From positions 3,348,001 through 3,412,000 of the forward strand of contig JABRWF010000003.1 of NCBI GenBank assembly GCA_018343915.1: a stretch of 64,000 bases of DNA. The letters are read 5' to 3'. Made by a program: the position numbers and the translations under genes. Of this stretch, positions 24,211 to 33,544 are shown in pieces. The notes beneath the pieces were generated by a model that was not told where the DNA came from, ran no database searches, and saw only the letters and a program-made list of their open reading frames with translations. This DNA comes from Agroathelia rolfsii (Eukaryota > Basidiomycota > Agaricomycetes > Amylocorticiales > Amylocorticiaceae). Position 1 is the first letter of the stretch. Each line of letters starts with the position of its first letter.

Positions 24211-25379
24211 TCAGGATATATCATGAGAGTTAATAATCGGTCCAGTGAAATGGATTTCCTCGGAAACTTGAAGGTCCGATCCGACTTCGAGATCCGTCAG
24301 TTGAGATGGAAGTTCGGTGGTTATGAGCCGACTGCCATTGCTACATCGCAATTGCGAGTCTGGAAGGTAGGATGTGCAATTTTTGTGCGAGTCCGTTGTG
24401 GTACTTTCTGATAGCGAATAACCCGCTGACAGTACAACAAGGATCATAAGAGTGGGCATCATCCCTGCGATTTGGGGTGAGGCCGAGATGGCAAGCCACC
24501 AGAATGGCGAGTCCGAGAAGAAAAGGGAAAAAGAGACTATCAATACAGTAGGATAGATGCTACCGGACTCCATATATATCCACAGCAAACTTCGGTATCT
24601 CTTTGCGCGGACACGACCGTTGATACAAGTGATCCGGCTTCCGGCTTGATAGAGACGAAATGAGATGAGACCCGACGCTAGCATGTTGGTGGAAAGGGAC
24701 GTAAAACATAGAGCCATATACCAGGCCACGACAACGGGGTTGGGCGAAGTTTTAGATGGCTGCAAAGACACGAATGTGTGACATGTAGCACAAACTGATA
24801 AGGGTCAGAGAAGAGATATATCAATTATACCATTACAACCCCTACCAAGCAAGAGTATCTCTAATAGAACGAACACACAAATGATCCATGATTGTCGATT
24901 CCAAAGTACCCAGCCACGCCATGCCTGAAGTTAATTTAGTAAGTGCTTAATACCAAAAGCCGGGTAATATACTTACGACGAGACTGTCGGCGACAATAAT
25001 CATCCCAATCCAAACGCCCTTCGAAAACATAGTCAAGTAGACGATTCCCCTTCCATAATATTGGAACTCGCTGGACATCTTCGGAGCAGTGAGTACGTCG
25101 AAAAAAAGCACGCAGAGCGACATGATTATGTGCGCCGTTCCCAGCATGAATAAAAGACAAAGTGCGCTGCCTATCACTATTATTGTGCCTTGTGTACTGT
25201 ATCGTCGACGTTTCCAAAGGAAGCAGAGAGTGCAACCGAAAAGGATAAGGTAGATACCTTGCATATTTCAGTTCAAACATACAGCCTAGTAAAACAGTAA
25301 TGTGCCGTAATCATTATTTACCATAGAGGAATGCTTCCAAGGTGTAGCTCCCCACAGCTATAGTATTGGTTACTAACAT
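24211..25379 (-). CDS. Seven-helix integral membrane protein, Agaricomycete family, copy A
   Basis: Polytopic membrane protein of a family that is multicopy in Agaricomycetes and has no established function. From the ATG at 25379 the first helix is MLVTNTIAVGSYTLEAFLYG joined to IYLILFGCTLCFLWKRR. Later helices include SALCLLFMLGTAHIIMSLCV, a segment around SKGVWIGMIIVADSLVV, WRGWVLWNR with IICVFVLLEI, PVVVAWYMALCFTSLST, IYPTVLIVSFSLFF and PQIAGMMPTLMILVVLSAG. The WRGW motif and RYRSLLWIYMESGSIYP segment are typical of the family. The cytosolic tail of about 60 residues ends NSHDIS. Upstream sequence to about 25.6 kb is open in part but has no convincing start, so I use the ATG that gives a normal N-terminus. 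It is a close paralogue of the gene at 26.9-28.1 kb: 19 differences over about 128 aligned residues in the last coding block by my count. Confidence 0.75.
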
Positions 25380-25914
25380 AACACTGAGAAAACCGAAGGT
25401 TCAAAGGCGGTATAAGTTCAGGGGAGAGATGGGTATAAATGGAACTAGTAAACCACGATGTTGACATATTTAAGCGTTTTACCATGAGATAGTCTCCCTC
25501 AAGCAGACTCCGATGTTCGCTGATGCTCACTTGAATCGCAACCATAAAACAAGCTTGCCGCAACCGTTGTCGATGGCTCTCTAAAGCCACACTGATGGCA
25601 GTCAGGGTCCAAGCCAGCCAAAGGATATCTACACCTCAGTTCTGAATACCTAGAAATATTGCCCGGAAAAGAGGTCAGTAGAGAAGCCGGAAAGTTAAGC
25701 CGAAAGCTAAATTCAAGTTGGTCAAATTCTTTTTAGCGAATGATGTCGTTGGAATCATATCAGGTTTAAGCAATGGTATCCAATGGAATTTGTCCTAGTT
25801 ATGCTCTTCATTGTTGTCCACACAAGTTTGTTCGTCGTGCAAGCCGATGAAGTACTGTGTGCATATTTTGTAGACGACTAATGCAGCGATTTTGAGCTGA
25901 TGTATATATTTCCG

Positions 25915-26090
25915 AGATCATTTACAATTCATTGTCGACATGAAGGGCAGTCTATAATCAGAAGCATTAATAGGGGAGAGATAAATCATCTGTGGAGCAG
26001 AACTAGCCATGAAAAAAGGAAAAGATCATGCTGAGATCATAACAGAAACAAAAGAAAAAGGGAAAGGAAAATAGGGGGGGAAAGCTGCAA
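25915..26090. repeat. Copy of the Cdh1-like gene's 3' flank
   Basis: The segment beginning CGAGATCATTTACAATTC matches CGAGGTCATTTACAATTC at about 30.43 kb, and the similarity continues through TATAATCAG and an A/G-rich stretch. In the ancestral order this sequence lies downstream of the APC/C activator gene. Here it abuts the decayed transporter fragment, which marks the duplication junction. Confidence 0.65.
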
Positions 26091-26262
26091 TGTACTGAAT
26101 CCGACATTGAAATTGAATAGGTTGTATTAGAAGATACATGACCTACTAGTGCTTTTTCGTTGGCCGAGGAAATTTTTACGTATCTAGTATTTTTGCTCTT
26201 AGGATGTGGTAACAAGAGAAGAAACGTGTTGTGGGCTTTAATTCGATAGGAACCCGCTTGCT
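26090..26262 (-). pseudogene. Decayed 5' end of the sugar transporter (duplicated fragment)
   Basis: On the minus strand the sequence reads SKNTRYVKISSANEK followed by GHVSSNTTYSIS. It lines up with NTNAKYVKLSEADEE and GHVSSNTTRFNIG of the intact transporter. Upstream, GATCTGATGGTAAGC of the intact gene corresponds to GATCTTATAGCAAGC here, so both the ATG and the GT donor are lost. After about 30 codons the similarity stops at the duplication junction. No transporter body follows, so this is a fragment that cannot make a transporter. Confidence 0.75.
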
Positions 26263-26878
26263 ATAAGATCACACTGGCACCTAGCACACTGGCACAAACT
26301 CAAAAAAAGGATTACGAAGCAACTTCAATTATCGTAGCTAATATCTGTGCTCCAATCACTGGAATGGACTTAGTTTTAAGAAGACAATTCTTACGCTTTA
26401 ATAAGAGTACTGCTTTAAGTTTAGTTTCTATAATATGGCAAAGGACTGCTTTGTAATATCACACAACCTCGAGAGTGGCGGACTAAGCTTACTTGGCAGA
26501 ATCTGCTGCCGAGAACATGCACAAGCGATATGATAGCAGCATCTTCAGAAATGGATCCCAAATTTCTCCATTTATTTTGATATCGTTCGCTCAACCTCCA
26601 AAAATATTGGTGAGCACGTACATGTACGTGTGAGTTCTTGATGTACTAAGAACTAATTACTAATTTGAACCATTTTACTAAATATTAATAACGAATTGTA
26701 TGAAGAACTAGTAAAAGATAGAGGAAGGTGCGCGAACTTGAATGGGTATGCAATCTAATGATACAGTATTCCTAGGTTACAAAACAAAAGCCTTGATGAA
26801 TATATTTAACAGTGCTGTATAATAAATGATAAGTACGAAGAATAGATCCAAGATTCGTGCAGTCTTAGAGGCAGTAAC
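26263..26878. other. Duplicated transporter upstream region, no gene
   Basis: This region corresponds to 23.6-24.2 kb of unit 1 (for example the GTGGCGGACTAAGCTTA and TCTGCTGCCGAGAACA stretches). With the transporter copy decayed, it has no gene to serve on its left side. It forms the 3' flank of membrane gene B on its right. Confidence 0.6.
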
Positions 26879-28107
26879 TCAAGCCGACACAGAAAGATCC
26901 GGATAATTTTGATGAATCCCGCAAGATGGGGACACACCATCAGGGTTATTGATTAATCTATTGGATTTAAGCCCTTCATAAACTCGAAGATTAGATCCAA
27001 CTTCAATATCTGTCAATTGAAATGGAATTTCGGTTGTTGTACGTTGACCGCCATTGCTTCGTCCCAGTTGCAATTGCGGGTCTAGGGGATAAGTGTTGGA
27101 ATTGGTATCCCAGTGTGAGTCGGTCGTGCTTTCTGAGAGCGAGTGGCCCGCTGAGAGTACGGCAAGGATCATAAAGGTAGGCATCATCCCGGCAATCTGG
27201 GGAGTGGAAGTAATAGCAAGCCACCAGAAGGGCGAGTCCAGGAAGAAAAGGGAAAAAGAGATAATCAACATAGTGGGGCAGATGCTACCAGACTCCAGGT
27301 ATATCCACAGCAAACTTCGATATCTCTTTGCACGGACGCGACCATCGACACGAGTGATTCGGCTCCCAGCTTGATAGAGACGAAATGAAATGAGGCCTGA
27401 TGCTAAGACGTTGGTGGAAACAGACGTTAAAGAAAAGGCCATGTACCAGGCTACAACAACAGGGTTAGGCGAGGTTTTGGATGGCTGTAAAGACACGAAT
27501 GTGTGACATATAGCACAAACTGGTATGGGTCAGAGAGGTGACACATTAACTGCGTCACTGGAAGTCTTACCAAGAAAGGATATCTCTAATAAAACAAACA
27601 CACAAATGATCCATGGTCTCCGGTTCCATAGTACCCAGCCACGCCATGCCTGAAATTGACCAATAAGAACCTAACGTAAAAACTGAGCTGTCTCATCAAT
27701 ATACTCACGAGCAGCCCATCGGTGACGATTATGATCCCAACAAAAGCGCCTTTTGCAATCAAAGTAAAGTAGACAGTGCCTCCTCCATAATACTGGAGGT
27801 TGCTGGACATTTTTGGAGCAGAGAGAACGTCGAGAAAAAGGATGCAGAGCGTCATGATCATGTGTATTGTTGCTAGCATGAACAAAAGGCAGAGTGCGCC
27901 CCCTATCACTGTCACGGTTCTTCGAGTACTATACTGTCGACGCTTCCAAAGAAAGCGCAGAGTACAGCCGAATAAGATAAGGTAGATACCTTGCATATTT
28001 AAGCTCAAATATATAATCAGATGGCAGTGTATTGTAGCTCGTGATTTACCATAGAGAAATGCTTCCAGCATATAACACCCTACGGCTATAGTATTGGTTA
28101 CCAGCAT
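26879..28107 (-). CDS. Seven-helix integral membrane protein, Agaricomycete family, copy B
   Basis: Paralogue of the gene at 24.2-25.4 kb with the same intron layout and the same seven hydrophobic segments: MLVTNTIAVGCYMLEAFLYG, IYLILFGCTLRFLWKRR, ALCLLFMLATIHMIMTLCIL, IAKGAFVGIIIVTDGLL, WRGWVLWNR with ICVFVLLEI, VVVAWYMAFSLTSVS, CPTMLIISFSLFFLD and AGMMPTFMILAVLSAG. The start is the ATG at 28107-28105, matching copy A. The tail differs and is longer (ends DLSVSA), so the two proteins diverge mainly in their cytosolic C-termini. All junctions remain in frame, so this copy looks intact and under constraint, unlike the transporter fragment duplicated with it. The function is unknown. Confidence 0.75.
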
Positions 28108-28549
28108 GGGACTGAACAAACAAACAACAGATTTGACGACAATATAAGCTTAGACAGGAAACGGGGTATGGACAAGACCCAGATAGTAGTACGGTGCTGA
28201 CATTTAAACTAACACACAAATGAGGTCGCTGTCACCACTGTAGTCAACCTTTAAGGTTGCATTGATGTCAGCCAGGGTCCAGTGCAGCTATATTTCCATA
28301 TGTAACATGATCCGTACACTGGCCAGGGTGAAAAAGTCAGCAAGTTGAGCTAAGAGTCAAGCTACTTGAGTCAATGATATCACTGATGTAGAACTGTCCA
28401 ATAGAATTTGTTCTCGCAATCATGATAGCATGATGTCCCTGGGTATTGCTGTTCACAACGCTATACAAAATTATATTGGTTGTAAATTTGTCCGTCGTAT
28501 CAGCTGTCGTACTGTGTCGTGAATTCCTTGACCGTTACGTACCTATACC
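28108..28549. other. Upstream region of membrane gene B
   Basis: This region corresponds to about 25.38-25.87 kb of unit 1 (shared stretches such as GTCAGCCAGGGTCCA and AATAGAATTTGTTCT against GTCAGGGTCCA and AATGGAATTTGTCCT). No gene is supported. Confidence 0.55.
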
Positions 28550-29858
28550 CAGTGGTGTGCCAGGGACGACCGAACTAAACGGACGACCGATCAACCGACT
28601 CCGGAAACCGGCAGTTTGAGTAAACCGGTTCTGGTTTCATTTTTTTTGGATAATGATAACCTTTTTTGACTTTTCTTACCCATTATGGATGGATGACCAC
28701 AAATGCTTTACTTTTAAAAGTCTTGGAAAAGAGCTTCAATTACATACACTACTAGATCTCAAAGTAGAGAGAGATAACATATAGAGTAACTGATGACATG
28801 TTATACTAGTAGTTGAATAGATTGCTAGCCTAGTACTGCAGTGGTTGTAGACCTGTCAAGAAGTGTTGACATAGGCCACAACTGGGAGGTCATGTGTACT
28901 AGTCTTTTTTTATTATCGATTTATCTCCTGTCATACTACTAAGGCAAAGCGGTGTTTTTGGCCCGCGCGTGCCGGTGCTGGCGGCTGTACCTTCTCTCTC
29001 TGCAGCTGCCAGCACTGACCGCGCTCGCTTTCTTGTTTTTCACCTGCTGACACTTTCCTTACTGTCTTTACTGCTTGTAATGTACGCTATGCCAATGGGT
29101 CTTGACACTTGCTCGGAGAAGTGCCCAAATTTCAAGCATGAAGACTTTGCGACCATCCTTGATGCTGACCGACTTGCGCGTCTTTTGACGAAATTCATAC
29201 AAGTCTTTTGACCAAACTTATGCATCTTTTAATGAAATTTATGCAGGCCTTTTGACCAATTTGCGCACCTTTTGACAATACTACCATTCACAAAGAGGAC
29301 TTCAGACATGACTCAAGCTGCCAGCCTCAAGTAGAAACAAGGCTATAGGCCATGCAGACATATGTGAACCCAAGTGCCGTACATTCAGGCTGAACCAGAG
29401 GTGAAAGATTGTATACATCACATCAGCTGCCGCAGGCATGTTGCCACCAATGGCTAGCACCAAACAAATTACAGTAAGTCATGCAACTCCTTTTCTGCTC
29501 ATGGGGACCGAGGCTCGCTCACTGCGCCGCTGCCCTCGGGGATCGCTGCTTGCCTCGATCTCTCCACAGGCGCTACCCAGCCGGGCTCGGAAAGCGCTAC
29601 GCGCTTTCACCCCATCTGCACCGCCACTCCATCTTAGCCTAGCCAGCACATGAGCCAAGGCCAAAGACTGGAGTCCAGGGGAGAGCCCTGGCTCTAAGCG
29701 GGTGACACAATGGCAGGTGACTAAAGTAGGAGGGGCATGGCCAGGTGTGGTAGGTGCTATGCAATATAGGTGTTATGTGTACGGCGCATGTATATCTGTC
29801 GTTGAGTTGTAAAATGGCAACTCGGACGACTAATTGATGACTGGCACACCATTAGGGC
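28550..29858. mobile_element. Candidate non-autonomous hAT-like DNA element
   Basis: The left end CAGTGGTGTGCCAG starts with the CAGTG typical of hAT transposons, and the right end holds the inverted match CTGGCACACCA. The 8-bp sequence CCTATACC flanks both sides (28542-28549 and 29859-29866), as expected of a hAT target duplication. It lies in a stretch missing from the other duplication unit, which supports insertion. There is no transposase frame. The interior has GGACGACCG repeats near the left end and a 22-bp tandem repeat at about 29.2 kb. A GC-rich, hairpin-prone part lies at 29.5-29.7 kb. The right terminus does not match the left for its last few bases, so the exact end is uncertain. 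Confidence 0.5.
29178..29278 (+). repeat. Degenerate 22-bp tandem repeat
   Basis: About four to five copies of a unit close to TCTTTTGACCAAATTTATGC, varying at several positions. It lies inside the candidate hAT-like element. Confidence 0.6.
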
Positions 29859-29885
29859 CCTATACCATCCCTTACAAGAGGGTTA

Positions 29886-30131
29886 TACTTGTGCTTCTCA
29901 AAAGTATCCGTAGATCACGTGTTTGCCACCCTCAGCCACCCATCTTTGTCGACATAACATCTCCTCCAAATGTTTGCATTAATGAAAGATACTCTTGAAT
30001 TTCGTTTATTAGAGGTATAGCTGCACCCAGGGTGTATTTTAGATACATATTCTAGTGTGAAATTCCAAGGCACATTGTGTCGGAGGATGGCAAACACGTG
30101 ATCTACGGATACTTGTGGAGAAACACGAGTA
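29886..30131. mobile_element. MITE with about 50-bp terminal inverted repeats and TA target duplication
   Basis: The left arm TACTTGTGCTTCTCAAAAG continues through TATCCGTAGATCACGTGTTT. It is matched in reverse by the right arm, whose complement reads TACTCGTGTTTCTCCACAAG and then the same TATCCGTAGATCACGTGTTT. The arms cover about 50 bp each around a 246-bp element. TA lies immediately outside both ends (29884-29885 and 30132-30133), as for Tc1/mariner-type insertions. No coding capacity is present. It sits 27 bp from the hAT-like element, in the insertion block of duplication unit 2. Confidence 0.7.
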
Positions 30132-30909
30132 TATATATATAGACGATTTTGTTCTCAAGCTCTGAATCTCAGCTTCCTTCCAGTTGAAAGATATTGTTTT
30201 CTGTAATAATTAGTCCCGACTCGGAGGTGTATGCACTATCAAAAATCCAGAATTTAGAGCAACTTGTGCTTGTAGAATGGTGAAACGCTTATTTTGACGA
30301 AACTACATGCAACATCACCATTGACGAAACGAGTATAGGGGATGATACTAGTATATCGCACCTTGAGTAATGCGGGAAGTATATATTTGCAGGCGGCCAC
30401 TAGCAGTTCAGCGATATTGGGCCGGGTGCGTGTTCCCGAGGTCATTTACAATTCATTGTCAATACAAAGTGCAGTGTATAATCAGTAGCGTTGATAGAGG
30501 GGAAAAAATGGCAAGGATGAATCATCCAGAAAACAAAACTATTTAGTGAATAGACATAGCTAAACAGATAGAAAGGATGACATTGGGATGATGGCTGAAG
30601 GAAAAGAAAAAAAAACAGGCGAGGGGAATGCCCACAGATGCTGGAAATGGCGTCGTAAGTAAAATGTCAAGAAAAAAGGATGATTTTGTGTATAAATGTA
30701 CATGGGGCATAAACTATATGTTGTTGCGACAGAGACATTTCGGGTAGGAAAGAAAGGATAGTGGGGTGAGATGAGAGATAGAGAAGAAATAGTCATCAAA
30801 AGTGGCATCACAGAAGAAAATCAAGGGAATGAAGCAATCTCTACTTAGAACAGGAATTCCGGAAAGCAATGACAAAGAATAAGGAAACGAGACAAACAAA
30901 GAGACAGCA
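30132..30909. other. 3' flank of the Cdh1-like gene
   Basis: The part from about 30.40 to 30.62 kb is the source of the copy at 25.9-26.1 kb. The piece 30.13-30.40 kb has no counterpart in unit 1 and no recognised gene. Confidence 0.55.
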
Positions 30910-32820
30910 CTATCGGAGCAGTCTTCCGTAGTCAAGCTTGCTATCATGTCTTGTCTCCTGCTCTTCCCTGCGCTCAAATGCTGTCCAGAACCGGAGTGTT
31001 TCATCACCAGCGCCGGTAACAATCGTCTCGCCGTCAGGACTCATAGCCAGATATAACACACGATGAGAATGTCCTGAGAGAGATGCAACCATGTTTAATG
31101 ACGGGTACTTCCAAATGCATATTTGATTTTGGGCCGTGGTAGACGAAAAGCCATGCGTTGAGACAAGCTCGTGTGATGTGAGGGACCATATCAAGTTACA
31201 GACCTGCAAACAACACCGAAATCAGAATCAAGAGTTATCATCAAGAAAAGAGTAACGCACCTGACTGCCTGTATCTAGTTTATTGATCATGGATCCCGTT
31301 CCAATGTTCCAAAATCGAATATGTTTATCTTGAGTACCTCCACCAGTGGCTAGCGTATTCGGTTGATGCGGATCCCACGCTAGAGCCTTCACGGCAGCTG
31401 AATGCTCGTGAAACTTCCATAGTGGGACGTCACCAGGTATGCCGTCATCCGACGCCAAGACCGACCTTGATGGACTACTGGCCAAGGAGCTTGCCCTTTT
31501 CGATCCTCTTAAATCCCATATACAGACTTTATTGTCATTGCCGCCACTGGCTAGATAGACATTCTGCGCCCCGCCTCCAGAGCCGCCACCATCTCCCGAC
31601 CATTTGAGACCGCACACCTCTTGGCGATGGCCAGCACATCGTTTGAATGGCCGTGTCGTTGCTTCTCGAACATCGCGGTGATAGATGTTACGGTCGCGGG
31701 AGCCAGAGGTCAAAATATGGGAGTTCCAGGCCAATGAACCTATGCGCTGCACATGGGCCTGTTGGTAGGTCCTAAGATGTGCCAGTTTCGCGCCATCGTA
31801 TATGTGGAGTTTGCCAGAAATAGTTCCGATTGCCAATTGTGAGCCCTGGAGAGACGTTACAATTCACGCATGTGGCAGGGCCAAGTACACAGCAACCAGA
31901 AAACGGACCTTTTGAACCCAGGAAACGGAGCTGATAGTGTCATGGTGTTCGCTAACATCACATAGCTTGCTGACCGTTGCTGTTTCAGCCTTCCATAGAT
32001 AGACACTTGAGCCAAGTCCTACAGCCAGAACGTTTGTGCTTGACCAATCGACTAGATTTAGGTAAAAATCGTCTGCAAGTTCCGGTGCATCCAGCACCCG
32101 ATAGGGTGTTTTGCACACTTGGCGGAGCTTTCTTCGGGGGCTTTCCAGAAACTGTCTGCTTTCCGCCCGGACGGGACTTAGCGCGTAAGCTTCATCGGTG
32201 GGTACATCCAAACGACGGCCGGGAGTGGTGGATGAGTTTGGGGCGGAGGGAGAATTGTACATGAACAAGCGTTTGCGTTTTGGCGTAGTAGGTGGTGCTG
32301 ACGATATAGGCGCGGCGGGACGTGTGGGCGATGATGCTCGTTTTGGAGAAGATGGCGCGACTTCATTGTGAAGAATGGTGGTGAAAATGTTGTTGGCTTG
32401 TTCTGAGTGAGTTATAAGGTGTTGTCAGCCCTATGCGGCGAACACAAGTTGGAAAGAGACAGAAGCAAAAGCTGCACCTTTGAGGGCATCTGATTCAGAA
32501 GGTATCATCCGGGACTTTGATGGTGTAGAAGGTCCACTTTCATCGAGGAGGTTGTAGGATGTACGTATATCGCCGGTGTCGCGAGAGGGCACAAAGCGGT
32601 CTCCGTAATCTTTGATTCTCCTTTCTACACTGGAGTCTGTTGCTGCTCCGCCATCGCTGCTGGTAGCACGGGATTCAAGAGAGTGAGAGGAGAGCGATGC
32701 AGGGGCAAGGCCAAAGATCGGGTTAACTCTGGGCTTTGTTCTCTTTGGCTCGTCATCGTCGGTGTCGTGTTGGGCGGCGCGTAGACGCTTTCCAAACGGA
32801 GAGTTCTTGAGGCTGGACAT
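30910..32820 (-). CDS. Cdc20/Cdh1 (fizzy-related) family activator of the anaphase-promoting complex
   Basis: WD40 substrate adaptor of the APC/C ubiquitin ligase. The N-terminus ([17 protein letters not shown]) is disordered and contains YGDRFVPSR, a C-box of the Cdh1 kind, followed by SYNLLDE. The region before the propeller has [19 protein letters not shown] and then [20 protein letters not shown], the standard family start. Seven WD blades follow, including [48 protein letters not shown] and [14 protein letters not shown]. The C-terminus ends YGRLLR, so the usual Ile-Arg tail is Leu-Arg here. The DRFVPSR motif and [12 protein letters not shown] favour Cdh1/Ste9 over Cdc20. A GGGSGGG loop in blade three is unusual. 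Few introns are present. Confidence 0.9.
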
Positions 32821-33544
32821 GGATTATGTATGTGGGGGATGCCTCAGCACGAATGAAGAGAGAAGGTAACGCTAGTTGGGCTGTGTTCCAGAGCAGACAG
32901 ACAGAGTGGCACAGACAACAAGGGAGAATCAAGAGCACAGACGGCCTTGAGCGCAGACCGTGAATCGCGGGTAGTGTTCAAGTTGTAAACAGCTCGCGTA
33001 AGCCGCTCAAGACGCGCCGCCACACACTGTGGCGCCACTTTGCAATTTCCCCCTGTCTGTCCCTCCTATGTTGTTGGCTCCGAATCAGGGGGATGACTGT
33101 GTTGTTTGGCCGGAATGCACAAAGAAACTGACATTCCAGGTAACCAGTATGCCATCGATGACCTGCACATGTCTTAACTGGTACAGAGGCAGTTCAGCTG
33201 AGGAGGCTGAAAGACGAGGGAGATTGAAGCGGAGCCTGAAAATAGGAAGGATGACATCTGGTAGCAGACAAGGACCGATTTGGTTCCGGCGGAGTGTGCA
33301 TCATCATGATCATTGCTACTTTCGACTCATGAACAACTGTAAGTCCTCCTGATGCCGCATCCGCATCTCCTGCTTCTCATACCCTGTCCAGAACAGGGAC
33401 TACATATAGGACATTTACTTCTCTACCTCTTGTGCTTGCCACTCGCTCCATCCCTTAATTGCCTCCATTGTCCCTTGGCGCCTTGGGACAGTCTCGCCAC
33501 CGAGCAACTAGCACCTAGTCCTTGCTCTTGACCAATCACTCAGC
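32821..33544. promoter_or_regulatory. Divergent promoter region between the Cdh1-like gene and spt7
   Basis: 724 bp between two start codons pointing away from each other. A plus-strand open frame at 33029-33352 has no recognisable product and is more likely untranslated or chance. No clear TATA element was chosen. Confidence 0.45.

Larger units (their letters stand above)
23415..26090. repeat. Segmental duplication, unit 1
   Basis: This about 2.7-kb unit runs from the 5' coding end of the sugar transporter, over its upstream region and a seven-helix membrane gene, to a stretch matching the 3' flank of the Cdh1-like gene. The matched pieces are seen directly. The 23.43-23.53 kb segment matches 26.10-26.21 kb; 23.76-23.83 kb (GCGGACTGAGCTTA, TCTGCTGCCGAGAACA) matches 26.46-26.53 kb. 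Gene copy A matches copy B, and 25.915-25.99 kb (TCATTTACAATTCATTGTC) matches 30.44-30.51 kb. The edges are approximate because the copies have diverged. Confidence 0.75.
26090..30620. repeat. Segmental duplication, unit 2 (expanded by insertions)
   Basis: Second, direct copy of the unit at 23.4-26.1 kb. It begins with the decayed transporter 5' end, continues with membrane gene B, and resumes homology at about 30.4 kb with the Cdh1 3' flank. Between about 28.54 and 30.40 kb it holds about 1.9 kb absent from unit 1, including two candidate DNA elements. The edges are approximate. Confidence 0.72.

Noticed and set aside
28969..29211. Open frame inside the hAT-like element as transposase remnant
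   Set aside because: 80 codons with no hAT dimerisation or catalytic motif, and partly overlapping the tandem repeat.
33029..33352. 108-codon open frame in the Cdh1/spt7 promoter
   Set aside because: No recognisable domain, unusual Cys/His/Trp composition, and it sits in the space expected for two divergent promoters.
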